64,000 nucleotides of DNA from Callipepla californica brunnescens (lineage: Eukaryota > Chordata > Aves > Galliformes > Odontophoridae): NCBI GenBank assembly GCA_023055505.1, contig JALIRH010000030.1:5824001-5888000 (forward strand), written 5' to 3'. Within the stretch, counting starts at the first letter, position 1. Every line of letters starts with the position of its first letter. The position numbers were made by a program, and so were the translations under genes. Below the pieces are notes generated by a model. The model worked only from the letters and a program-made list of their open reading frames with translations, did not search any database and had not been told where the DNA came from. Shown piece by piece: positions 10,278 through 22,250 of the stretch.

Positions 10278-10694
10278 ATGTCTTTTCTGTTTCTGTTAAA
10301 ACTGCCCTTACAGGGATTGTACTTCACCGCTTTTTCCCTCTTAATGCTCAAAACGTACTGGAACTTGGTCAAGTTTGCCATTCTGTTCCATTGGTTCTGG
10401 TCCCTATATGATAAATTAAAAGCAATGATAGAGGCACCTGCCAGATACCAGGGCACCCCAGCTAATGGAACAAACGATAGCATGTTAACGAACCATGTGA
10501 TGTTTGAATGGGTATCCAGATTCCCCTCTCAGTTTTTTATGAATTTTCAAGATCACAGCTTAGGGATGGTGTTAATAATTGGGATATTAGTCCTCCTGCA
10601 TGTAGTAGCACTTTACATCATGTGCAGGAAGCTTCTCCCAGAAACAGAGAATGTTGAATGGCAGGGAGAGTGGAGAGTTTTAGGAAAGAAATGA
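10278..10694 (+). CDS. Leader ORF: small predicted membrane protein ahead of gag in provirus 2
   Basis: A 138-codon intact frame starts at an ATG with A at -3 and ends at TGA 10692-10694. Residues 1-43 are strongly hydrophobic with scattered aromatics (signal-anchor-like). Residues 51-90 are polar with an NGT glycosylation sequon at 63-65. Residues about 95-115 form a clear transmembrane helix followed by CRK and a charged tail. I do not recognise the family. It is in the same frame as gag, which begins directly after the TGA with no AUG of its own for 50 codons. This recalls the membrane-anchored Gag extension of gammaretroviruses in position only. It could be a separate protein, an N-terminal Gag domain cut off by a mutation, or part of a read-through product. 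Confidence 0.6.
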   Translation: MSFLFLLKLPLQGLYFTAFSLLMLKTYWNLVKFAILFHWFWSLYDKLKAMIEAPARYQGTPANGTNDSMLTNHVMFEWVSRFPSQFFMNFQDHSLGMVLIIGILVLLHVVALYIMCRKLLPETENVEWQGEWRVLGKK

Positions 10695-12035
10695 GAAGGA
10701 TGGGGACACCCGGTGTCATGGGATTTTTCTCCTGAACAATTGCAGGATCCTGAGGAGCTAGGCCTGTATCTGAGTAAAGGGTGTTGCGGCTCAGAGAGAT
10801 CTGAGGTGGAACAGCTTATTTGGGGCTTGGCATATGCTTACCGAGGTTTATATACTATTATGAAGAGAGAGAGTGTCCAAACTGAGGCCCAAACCAAAGA
10901 GGAAAACCTCCCGGTCACACTTGACCAGCCAAAGGAAGCACCAGTATCAAAGTCCGTTGCCCCTGTGGAAGGCAAGAAATGGAAACGTGTGTCCTCGCGC
11001 CTAGAACGCAAAGAAGAGGTGCCGAAAGAAGAGGAAGATATAGGTGAGGGGGTGGCCACAACCCCACCACCATCGAGAAAGGCAACAAAGAAAAGTGAGA
11101 GACATGTAGAAGAAAGTGATGATGAAGGTGAAGAGAAAGTTAAAGTTACGACGTTTCGTCGGCCCATGAAAATGTCTGAGATCCAAGGCTCAAGAAAGGA
11201 GTTTGTTCGACGTCCGGATGAGAGTATTGTCACTTGGTTGCTTCGGTGTTGGGACAACGGGGCCAACAGTGTGTCCCTTGATAGTAACGAAGCTCGCCAA
11301 CTAGGAAACATTGCCCGAGATCCGGCTGTCGACAGAGGAATCAGCAGGTATATGGATGGAATCGCCAGCCTCTGGCAACGAATGCTAGTAGCTGTGAGGG
11401 AAAGATATCCCTACAAGAGTGACCTGGCACCTAAAGTGAAAAGATGGAAAACTATTGAGGAATGCATCCAGTATTTGAGAGAAACAGCTGTGGCGGAAAT
11501 GCTGTATGATCCCACGTTTGATCCTGACGATCGGGACCATGATCCACAGAAAGTAAGGAGTACACCCGAAATATGTCAGAAGCTTTCAAAGTCAGCACCA
11601 GAAAGGTACGCCGGTACACTAGTGACAACGTTCAACAGATACGAGGACCAAGACAGAAAACCCCCAGTTTTTGAACTAATTCTTACACTTCAAAACTTCG
11701 AACAAAAATTTCCACCGCCATACGCGTCCATTTCAGCCATATCAAAGTTAGAAGGACAAATGGTAGATATATTGGGAAAATTATCCCAACTGATTGATAG
11801 GGTTGAATCGGTTGCAACTATCAGAAGCAAACGCCGTCCTGCTCGAGCAAATGACAACACTAACTTTACTAACTTCATGTCGCGCGCGGCTTTGTGGAGT
11901 TACTTACGTGCAAATGGAGAAGATATGAAGGAATGGCATCAAAAACCCACCCCTGCACTGCGAGCACGGGTGAGAGAATTACAACACAGACCAACTACCA
12001 GCGAAGTTGTTCCTGTCACTACAGGTAATGAATAG
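10695..12035 (+). CDS. gag: Provirus 2 Gag-like structural protein, open frame ending in UAG
   Basis: About 446 codons are open between TGA 10692-10694 and TAG 12033-12035. The first in-frame ATG is at 10860. A Glu/Lys-rich, low-complexity segment (about 10960-11150) is followed by a conserved-looking region with VTWLLRCWDNGA near 11230, then a C-terminal basic patch RSKRRPAR near 11823. A PPPY motif at 11712-11723 fits a late-budding (PPxY) signal. There is no CCHC zinc knuckle, which separates it from most orthoretroviral Gags and resembles ERV-L and spuma-like elements. The protease-pol frame continues directly after the UAG in the same frame, so expression of Pol by stop-codon suppression is possible. 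The call as Gag rests on position and these traits. Confidence 0.75.
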   Translation, partial: EGWGHPVSWDFSPEQLQDPEELGLYLSKGCCGSERSEVEQLIWGLAYAYRGLYTIMKRESVQTEAQTKEENLPVTLDQPKEAPVSKSVAPVEGKKWKRVSSRLERKEEVPKEEEDIGEGVATTPPPSRKATKKSERHVEESDDEGEEKVKVTTFRRPMKMSEIQGSRKEFVRRPDESIVTWLLRCWDNGANSVSLDSNEARQLGNIARDPAVDRGISRYMDGIASLWQRMLVAVRERYPYKSDLAPKVKRWKTIEECIQYLRETAVAEMLYDPTFDPDDRDHDPQKVRSTPEICQKLSKSAPERYAGTLVTTFNRYEDQDRKPPVFELILTLQNFEQKFPPPYASISAISKLEGQMVDILGKLSQLIDRVESVATIRSKRRPARANDNTNFTNFMSRAALWSYLRANGEDMKEWHQKPTPALRARVRELQHRPTTSEVVPVTTGNE

Positions 12036-15000
12036 AGGGGCCCTGCCCTCAGCCAGAGGAGGGAGAGGGATAATAGAGTGTATTGGACTGTGTGGATTCG
12101 GTGGCCTGGCACATCAAACCCACAGAAATATGAGGCACTGGTGGATACTGGTGCACAATGTACTCTAATGCCTTCAAGTTATATAGGGGCAGAATTGATT
12201 CATATCTCTGGAGTGACTGGGGGCTTTCAGGAATTGTCTGTGCTGGAAGCAGAAATAAGCCTCACGGGTAAAGACTGGCAGAAGCATCCTATAGTGACCG
12301 GACAGGGGGCCCCATGCATACTTGGTATAGACTATCTCAGAAGGGGGCACTTTAAGGATCCCAAGGGGTATCGATGGGATTTTGGAATAGCTACTGTGGA
12401 CACAGATAGCATTAAGCAACTATCTGTTTTACCTGGCCTGTCAGAAGATCTGTCTGTTGTGGGGTTGCTACAACTGGAGAAGCAACAGGTCCCGATTGCT
12501 ACAAAAACGGTGCACAGATGGCAGTACCGCACCAACAGGGATTCCTTGCTCCCTATTCATAATCTGATTCGTCAGCTAGAGAGCCAGGGAGTGATCAGCA
12601 AAACTCACTCCCCGTTTAACAGCCCCATATGGCCAGTGCGTAAAGCCAATGGAGAATGGAGGCTGACGGTAGATTACCATCGCCTGAATGAAGTCACACC
12701 TCCACTGAGTGCTGCTGTGCCGGACATGCTTCAACTCCAGTATGAACTGGAGTCAAAAGCAGCCACGTGGTATGCCACGATTGACATTGCTAACGCCTTC
12801 TTTTCAATTCCCTTAGCCACAGAATGCAGGCCGCAGTTTGCCTTCACCTGGAGAGGCGTTCAGTACACCTGGAACCATTTGCCCCAGGGGTGGAAGCACA
12901 GCCCAACCATTTGCCATGGGTTGATCCAAACTGCATTGGAACAGGGCGGTGCTCCTGAGCATCTGCAGTACATCGATGATATTGTTATATGGGGCAATAC
13001 AGCAGAGGAAGTTTTAAGAAAGGAGAGACAATAATACAGATCCTCCTGCGAGCTGGCTTCGCTATTAAGCGAAGCAAAGTAAAAGGGCCTGCACAAGAAA
13101 TTCAGTTCCTAGGCATTAAGTGGCAAGATGGACGTCGTCACATCCCAACAGATGTGATTGACAAAATCATTGCTGTGTCTCCACCCACCAATAAGACAGA
13201 GACCCAAGCTTTTCTGGGTGTAGTGGGATTTTGGAGACTGCATGTTCCAAACTACAGCCTCATTGTGAGCCCCCTTTATCAGGTGACCCGGAAGAAGAAT
13301 GATTTTGTATGGGGCCCTGAGCAGCAGCAGGCTTTTGAGCAAATTAAGCAGGAGATAGCCCGTGCCGTGGCCCTGAGGCCAGTGCGGTCGGGACAGGATG
13401 TAAAGAACATCCTCTACACTGCTGCTGGAAAGGAAGGTCCCACTTGGAGTTTGTGGCAAAGAGCTTCTGGAGAGACCCGAGGCCGACCCCTTGGATTCTG
13501 GAGTCGAGCATACAGGGGGTCTGAGGAGCGCTACATTCCAACTGAGAAGGAGATCTTAGCCGCGTATGAGGGGGTTCGAGCTGCTTCCGAAGTAATCGGT
13601 ACCGAAACGCAGCTCCTTCTGGCAGCTCGACTGCCAGTACTGAACTGGATGTTTAAAGGAACAGTTCCCTCTACCCATCATGCTACTGATGCCACTTGAA
13701 GTGGATTGCGCTGATTACACAGCGAGCTCAGATGGGGAACCCCAACCGTCCAGGAATCCTGGAGGTGATCATGGACTGGCCTGAAGGTCAAAAGTTTGGA
13801 ACAACACCAGCAGAGGAGGTGTCACGTGCTAAAGAAGCCCCACCATATAATGAACTAACAGAAGATGAAAAGAGATACGCCCTGTTCACAGATGGATCGT
13901 GTCGCTTTGTGGGAAAGCACCGCAAATGGAAATCTGCTGTGTGGAGTCCCATGCAACAAGTTGCAGAGGCCACTGAAGGAGAAGGAGAATCAAGTCAATT
14001 TGCAGAGGTAAAGGCTGTCCAATTAGCCTTAAATATTGCTGAACGTGAGAGGTGGCCAGTGCTTTATCTTTATACTGACTCATGGATGGTGGCAAATGCT
14101 TTGTGGGGGTGGTTACAGCAGTGGGAACAAAATGGTTGGCAATGGAAGGGTAAACCTATTTGGGCTGCTGAACTGTGGAAAGATATTGCTGCCCGAATAA
14201 AGAACATGGTTGTAAAGGTGCGCCACGTAGATGCTCATGTTCCTAAGAGCCGGGCAACTGAAGAACAACAAAACAACCACCAGGTAGATCGAGCTGCCAA
14301 AGTTAAGGTGACTCAAGTAGACTTGGACTGGCAACATAAGAGTGAATTATTTCTAGCTCGATGGGCCCATGAGACCTCGGGCCATCAAGGAAGGGACGCG
14401 ACCTATAAGTGTGCTAGAGACCGAGGGGTGGACTTAACTATGGATGGCATCGCACAGGTGATCCATGACTGTGATACATGCGCCACAATTAAACAAGCCA
14501 AGAGGATGAAACCTCTTTGGGGGGAAGGGCGATGGAAAAAATATAAATATGGGGAGGCGTGGCAGGTTGATTATATCACCTTGCCACGATCTCGCAGTGG
14601 TAAGCGTTATGTGCTCACCATGGTGGAGGCGACCACTGGGTGGCTTGAAACATACGCAGTACCCCATACTACCGCCCGAAACACCATTCTAAGTCTGGAG
14701 AAACAAGTCCTGTGGCGACATGGCACTCCAGAAAGAATTGAGTCTGATAATGGAACTCATTTTAAAAATTCTCTTGTAAATACTTGGGCCAAAGATCATG
14801 GCATTGAGTGGATTTACCATATCCCCTATCATGCACCAGCTTCTGGTAAAATTGAAAGGTACAATGGATTGTTAAAAACAATGTTGAAAGCAATGGGTGG
14901 TGGAACATTTAAGCACTGGGAGAAAAATCTGTCAGAAACCACCTGGTTGGTCAACACCCGAGGATCCATCAATCGCAATGGTCCTGCCCAATCCAGCTCT

Positions 15001-15216
15001 CTGCCTACTGTAGAGGGAGATAAGGTCCCTGTAGTACATGTAAAGAACATGTTGGGCAAAGCAGTTTAGGTACTTCCAGCTTCTGGAAAGGGCAAACCTC
15101 TCCGTGGAACTGTCTTTGCTCAGGGACCTGGGTCTACCTGGTGGGTGATGCAGAAGAATGGGGATGTTCAATGTATACCACAAGGGAATTTGATGTCTGG
15201 AGACCGCCCTCAGTAA
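12036..15216 (+). pseudogene. pol: Provirus 2 pro-pol (protease, RT, RNase H, integrase), lightly damaged
   Basis: The frame opens right after the gag UAG. Protease has VDTGAQC near 12145; RT has PVRKANGEWRL near 12635 and YIDDI near 12970; RNase H shows LFTDGSC near 13885, a Glu near 14010, YTDSWM near 14075 and the last Asp of RHVDAHV / VDRAAK near 14225-14290. Integrase has HETSGH and CDTC for zinc, then D (WQVDYI near 14565), D (ESDNGTH near 14745) and E (GKIERYNG near 14845), the D,D-35-E set. Lesions by comparison with provirus A: a 1-nt loss near 13020, a 4-nt loss near 13698 and a TGG-to-TAG change at 15067-15069. The frame then reads on to TAA 15214-15216. No env lies between here and the polypurine tract. 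It is the best preserved retroelement in the window. Confidence 0.88.
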
Positions 15217-15311
15217 TTGTATGTATATACTTGTATATATATTGTGTGCGTGTATCTAATGCACGTTAATCATTGTTCTTCTGTATGTATCAAGCATGAT
15301 ACAGTGATGTG

Positions 15312-15326
15312 GAATAAGGGGTGGAA
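15312..15326 (+). other. Polypurine tract of provirus 2
   Basis: AATAAGGGGTGGAA directly precedes the TGTCGTGG start of the LTR, as at 9497-9508. Confidence 0.7.
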
Positions 15327-15612
15327 TGTCGTGGTTTTATGATTTTTTGGTACTGGTATTCCACATCATGGCATCATGTAGTGCATTGGGAGTCAGGGAG
15401 AACTACATTCCCCTGAGGACTTTGCAATGCTTTGTATTTTTTCACGTGTTTTCCGCTCAGAGGGAACAGATAAAAAACCCTCTGCGGTCACGGTACGTTC
15501 TCTCTCTTTCCTCTAGGATCACTTAGGAGTGGGTGCTTGCTGCCGTCCGCCTTCAGCGTTAGCGTAAGGCCTTCGGTTTATCGGGCACTCTCTCTCTCTC
15601 TCTCTCTCTCTG
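15327..15612 (+). mobile_element. Truncated 3' LTR of provirus 2
   Basis: It is nearly the same as 9509-9800: TGTCGTGGTTTTATGATTTT start, AGATAAAAAAC box, TTATCGGGCACTC and a CT run. It stops inside the CT run and loses its 3' half. A short spacer (15613-15630) joins it to an inverted LTR. Confidence 0.8.
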
Positions 15613-15630
15613 GACGTCGCTCCCCAAAAA

Positions 15631-15868
15631 TGTCAGGGGTTTGTTGGCCGGTTCGGCCCGGCCCCGCAACAACCGAGGAAGGAGACCCACAGGCCCACAC
15701 CCCGGACAGGGGGAAGGGGGAAAGGGAAAAAAGGAAATAAGCCCCAAATCAAAACAGCGGCAACGATCTGAGGGGGAAAAGCTAATTTACTAAATAATAC
15801 ATCAGGAAGTAAATAACACAATATAATGCAATACAATTTCGAATTAAGCCCAATGAATCAAACAAAAC

Positions 15869-15910
<42 letters not shown>

Positions 15911-16179
15911 GTGAGTGAGTGCCCGATAAACCGAAGGCCTTACGCTAACGCTGAAGGCGGACAGCAGCGAGCACCCACTCCTAAGTGATCCTAGAGGAAA
16001 GAGAGAGAACGTCCCGTGACTGCAGAGGGTTTTTATCTGTTCCCTCTGAGCGGAAAACACGTGAAAAAATACAAAGCATTGCAAAGTCCTCTGGGGAATG
16101 TAGTTCTCCCTGACTCCCAATGCACTACATGATGCCATGATGTGGAACACCAGTACCAAAAAATCATAAAACCACGACA
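15631..16179 (-). mobile_element. Complete LTR in inverted orientation
   Basis: The block reads TGTCAGGGG... to ...CCACGACA, the reverse complement of the 9509-10043 LTR over its full length, with a GA run at 15874-15910. With 15327-15612 it forms an LTR head-to-head palindrome broken near the CT/GA run. Its right side abuts RNase H sequence of a different ERV. I see no clear target-site duplication. Confidence 0.85.
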
Positions 16180-17440
16180 GGACTGGGCGATCCACGCTCG
16201 ACCTATCTGGGGCAAAGATATGTGGGTTGATATATGGAACGTGGTTAGGCACAGGACTGTACGAGCATACCACTTTTCCAGACATCAACCCTTGCAGTCG
16301 CCAGGTAATGATGAAGCTGACACTCTGGCTCGAGTTCGATGGCTAGGAAATACATCAGCCGAAGATATTGCCATTGGTTGCATCGGAAACTACGGCATGC
16401 AGGACAGAAAACCGTGTGGGCAGCAGCTAAAGCATGGGGGCTGCCCATACAGTTACCGGATATTGTCCAGGCATGTCAGGACTGTGACGCTTGCTCACGA
16501 ATGAGACCAAGACCTCTGCCAGAAACAACGGCCCATCTTGCTAGAGGACACAACCCTTTACAACGATGGCAGATCAATTACATAGGTCCCCTTCCTCGAT
16601 CTGAGGGGGCCAGATATGCCCTAACCTGTGCTGACACAGCAAGTGGATTGATGCAAGCCTATCCTGTAGCGAAGGCAAACCAAGCCTATACCATTAAAGC
16701 TCTAACTAGGTTGATGGCATCATATGGGACTCCTGAGGTCATCGAGAGTGACCAAGGTACACATTTCACAGGTACAACTGTACAAAAGTGGGCTGAAGAA
16801 AACAACATTGAATGGCGGTTTCACCTGCCCTATAATCCAACGGGAGCAGGCTTAATAGAAAGGTATAATGGAATCCTGAAGGCTGCTCTGAAGGCAGATT
16901 CACAGTCCTTGCAGGGGTGGACCAAGAGGCTTTATGCAACCCTGTGGGACTTGAATGAGAGACCGAGGGATGGCAGACCCAGCGCTTTAAGAATGTTGCA
17001 GACAACTTGGGCCTCTCCACTTAGGATACAAATCACTAGCAAAGACACCTCACTTAAGCCACAAGTTGGCACCATGAATAATCTTCTGCTCCCTGCCCCT
17101 GATGACCTGGAGCCTGGGAAACACAAGGTAAAATGGCCTTGAAAGGTGCAAGTAGGACCAAAATGGTGTGGTCTCTTTGCACCTTGGGGGAGATTGTTAG
17201 AGGTTGGGGGATCAGTAAACCCTCCTGTGGTCGGTGCATGGCCAACAGAGGTTGTAGTTGACACTCCGATTTTCATTGCAGAGGGGACATTAATCATGTC
17301 CTTATGGCAAATTAGAACTCCCCCCTTGGTGTGATCCAAACACAGGTATCAGGCCAAAGGGTATGGTATCGAAGGCCAGGCCATGCTCCAGTACAGGCAG
17401 AGGTATTGACTCAAGACTGAAATACGGCCTGTATCTTACC
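16180..17440 (+). pseudogene. pol: ERV-L-like element 3: RNase H end and integrase, decayed
   Basis: The first part encodes an RNase H C-terminus with VRAYHFSRHQP and GNDEADTLAR (16255-16335). After a frameshift near 16365, integrase follows (16339-17142): an H..H pair (HRKLRH), CQDCDAC near 16478, the core WQINYIGPLP near 16570, ESDQGTHF near 16745 and GLIERYNG near 16855. The first catalytic Asp, expected in W-Q-x-D, is Asn here, so the enzyme is dead even where the frame is open. A TGA at 17140-17142 interrupts a further conserved-looking stretch to about 17340. The family differs from provirus 2 and fits ERV-L-like integrases. The upstream half is missing, replaced by the inverted LTR. 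Confidence 0.75.
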
Positions 17441-17847
17441 ATGGAGGGCAAACTTACCCCTCCTTGTACCTGTTAAACATCTGTATTACTCCCCTTGAGG
17501 TTATGAAGTTCACAGGACAGCCAGCAGGAGCAACACCACTCCAGCATGCTCTAGTGACCATGAGGAAACATCATGACATCCGGTGGTGGACTGCTGAACT
17601 TTCGGCAACTGTCGAGTGTGAACCTACTGGTCCTTACAGAACATACGACTCCAGAAGGAACATCAAGTACTGGCCCAAGAAAACCACAAGAAGGGACTAC
17701 AAATAATGGCCTTCAGTGCTTTAACATTCTATATTGCGGCGGGTATTGTACATGCGTCGCCATGTACTTGGTATTTTGAGCCATCGGAACAGCAGGAGAT
17801 TATGCCCAACCTGCTCAGTGGCTGGTTCATGCTGTGAAGGGGTGGAG
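17441..17847 (+). other. 3' internal region of element 3
   Basis: Between the pol remnant and the LTR. A frame of 80 codons (17464-17706) rich in basic residues is open, but I recognise no domain. A GAAGGGGTGGAG polypurine tract ends it at 17836-17847. No env signature is seen. Confidence 0.5.
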
Positions 17848-18188
17848 TGTAGTGGGATTGTCGGGTCACAGCCTGAACCAGTGAATGAGCATCTGAGTGA
17901 TCGGAGCAGAGGAGCCCAGGTCCACCCGACCTCTCACTCTCTCCCTCTCGGTGGTGCTTCCGGAAATGCTTCCGGGAGCACAGATCCGCTCAGAGCCTGT
18001 GCGGGTTGCCCCCCCTCTCTCTGGCTCTCTTCCTTCCGGCGCGCCAGCGTTCCAACGAGAGGCGGCTGTGTTCCTCAGCCTAAATGGTCGCGGGAGGGGT
18101 GAGTTCATTCCCCCTTATCTGTAACATCAATTTCTGTAGCACCTCTACCTCAAATAAAAGCTCTGTCACCGCCTTTGCTTGCTTTACA
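17848..18188 (+). mobile_element. 3' LTR of element 3
   Basis: 341 bp with TGTA...TACA ends, preceded by a polypurine tract. AATAAA at 18153-18158 lies near the 3' end. Related remnants lie at 3598-3913, 35276-35587 and 58908-59218. Confidence 0.8.
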
Positions 18189-19040
18189 GTTGGTCAGAGA
18201 TTGAAAGGGAAAAAATCAATACACATGGATCAGTGGGCCCCTACAGGATTCACTCAAGAGTGCCGGGGGAGCTGGCAGGAGTGACTATAAAACCATGCTG
18301 TCTTATGTTTGAAAGATTTTGGAGAATGGGAGAGGTGCTTGGAGACTGGAGGATAGCCAGTGTAACACCAGTCTTTAAAACGGGCAAGAACTACAAGCCA
18401 TGAAAAAACAGGCTGCTCAGCCTCACCTCCGTCCCTGGAAATGTTATGTAAGAACTTGTTCTGGATGTCATCTCCAAGCAATTAGAAGAGAAGAAGGTCA
18501 TCAGGAGTGATCAGCACGGTATCCAAAAGTGGAAATCATGCTTGACCATCGTGGTGGATTTCTACCAAGTTTTCAGTGGTTTGAGCAGATGGGGGGAGAG
18601 CAGTGGACATTGTTTATCTGGACTTTAGCAAAGGCTTTTCACACGGTCTCCCACAGCATCCTTGTAATGAGGCCCCAGGAAGTATGGGATAGATGAATGG
18701 AGAGCGAGGTGGATTGAGAACTGGCTGAGTGGCAGAGCTCAGACGGTTGTCATCAGCGGGGCAGAGTCTAGTTGGAGGCGTGTAGCTGGTGGTGTTCCTT
18801 AGAGGTTGGTGCTGCGTCTGCTCTTCTTCAGCATCTTCATCAGTGACCTGCATATAGGCACAGAGGGCACCGTCAGAAAGTACAAAGCTGGGAGGAGTGG
18901 CTGCCATAGCAGAAAGCTGTGCCACCATTCTGTAAGGCTTGGACAGAGTGCGGAGTTGGGCAGAGTGGAACGTGGTGAGGTTCAACAAGAGCAAGTGTAG
19001 AGTCCTGCACCTGGGAAGAAATAATGGCACAAAATGATGA
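18189..19040 (+). mobile_element. CR1-type LINE fragment, second subfamily
   Basis: Decayed RT sequence: GDWRIASVTPVFKTGK near 18350, a Ser-Leu-Thr-Ser-Val-Pro-like stretch near 18425, a degraded V-P-Q-G-type motif near 18790 and FFSIFISDLHIGTEGT near 18830. It is interrupted by many stops. It is more diverged than the CR1 at 3914-5511 and matches 43660-44436 of the E flank, so it was already present before D and E were duplicated. Confidence 0.75.
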
Positions 19041-20742
19041 AAACACAAAATAGTCAGAATACTTCTTGGGGAATCCTGAAAGGATTGGGGAAACACATGA
19101 GCAATGCTGTAGGTCAGGAATTAATTGAATGCAGCTGAAATGTAAATCATCCCACCTCTTGCCTCAGCAACTGTTTCCTGTTGCTGGAGATTCTTAAGCC
19201 TCCCAGCTGCTTGCCTCTTCCACAGGCATTTCCCTTGCTGCTTTGTGTTTCAACAACCCCCAGGGCTCTGCTTTACCTCTCCTACACCACACCAGGCCTC
19301 TGCTCCCTGGGTCGGAGGAAGCAGCGCTTTGCAGTACTGCAAGAATCATCTCCTTGCAGCTTGCTGGGCGGAACTCAGGGTTCCCACTGAGAAACTCACA
19401 GCTCCTGAGGACATGGGCAGGCTCCTGCTGGCTTCACCAGCTCACCAAAGTCAACCTCCGCTTCCTGCAAACTGACCTGAGGAGCTTGAGCTGAGCCAGG
19501 CATATGTGGTGGCCGTTCTTCAGGAGGTCTTGTGGACACTTTCCTAAGGCCAAAGCAAAGACCTTCAAGCTCAGAAAAGAGGCAAGCATGCACTGGAGAG
19601 CACTCTGAAACCTCTATGCTGCGGGGATAAGCTGCTTGTGCACCCTGTGGGTTTGCACTGCCTTCTGCTCCCACCACCTCCTGAGACATGGGATGCTGCA
19701 CTTAGGAGAAACAAGCTCAGTCTTTTGTAGATCTTGTGGAGCCAAGCAAAGCTTGGTGTCTCACAGCTGCTTTAAGCTCCTGATTAAACCTTTTGGGAAG
19801 AGGAGTAGAAGCAATGTGCAGCACTGTGAGAAAGGATGGCATTGCTTGTGTGAAAGAAATGCCTCCCTGTGATGAAAGCAGTGGACTGGAGTCAGCACCA
19901 AAATCAAACTTCCTTGTACCATTCCTTAATCCACATGCAGTCTTTTATTTTTAGAACTATAAGCAAGATTACAGTGACAAAAGCTCCAGAACAACTCTCC
20001 TACTTTATTCACCCCCTTCCCCATCAACTACAGCTTATTTTCAGAAGAATTCCATGAGCCACGTTACTGCTTTCTTGACCCTTGTATTTCATTCCTCAGT
20101 GCACTCAGAAACTTCTGAAAGTAGAACATGCACACAGACACACAGAGAAACCAGACACAGCTGATGTTCCTTTGAAGATAGTTTCAAAATTCTGATTGCA
20201 GGAAGAGGAGAGGAGAGAAGCAGATATGGTGAGAGAATATATTTCCTTAGCAAGGAAAGGTGATCTGAAACTCCTGGGATAATTCCCTTTTGTAGAGGGT
20301 TTCAGCAAAGCCATCTCCCTTGTAAACTCTTCCTGCAAATGGGGCATTCCCATGAGAAATGAGAAGTCAGCCCTGAGAGAAATTCTTCCTGCAGCACAGA
20401 CGCTTGCAGGGCATTCCCCTCACGAGCACTGGGCAACATTCAGTGTGGACAGAGCTCTGGATGAAGCTCTTCCTGCGGTGCTGGCATTTCTGTGGCCCCT
20501 GCCCTGAGTGGATCCCTTTCTACTCAATCAGGTTGGAGCATTGGTTGGAGCTCAACCTGCATTTGGTATAAGGGAAGTGTGTGGTTCATCACCACACACA
20601 GCCACAGTGGGTAACCAGGCTGTGGCTCTGGTTGAAGCTATTCCATGTCTGGGGCATTGCAGGCTCTGTCTGCAGTGTGCATGTGCTGGTAGGAAACGTG
20701 GCTGGAACTGCTTCTGAAGGTTCTCATATTCTGGAGGTGCTT
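19041..20742 (-). other. 3' flank of zinc-finger unit D
   Basis: The reverse complement matches 808-2600 (A) and the B and C flanks at clearly lower identity. A poly(A) signal for the minus strand (TTTATT on the plus strand) is at 19944-19949. No gene is supported. Confidence 0.55.

Positions 20743-22250
<1,508 letters not shown>

Noticed and set aside
15874..15910. GA run as a regulatory GAGA element
   Set aside because: It is the complement of the CT microsatellite present in each LTR of the family and varies in length.
17143..17340. Possible dUTPase or extra domain after the element 3 integrase
   Set aside because: The stretch looks conserved but I could not identify a dUTPase motif, so it stays part of the pol remnant.
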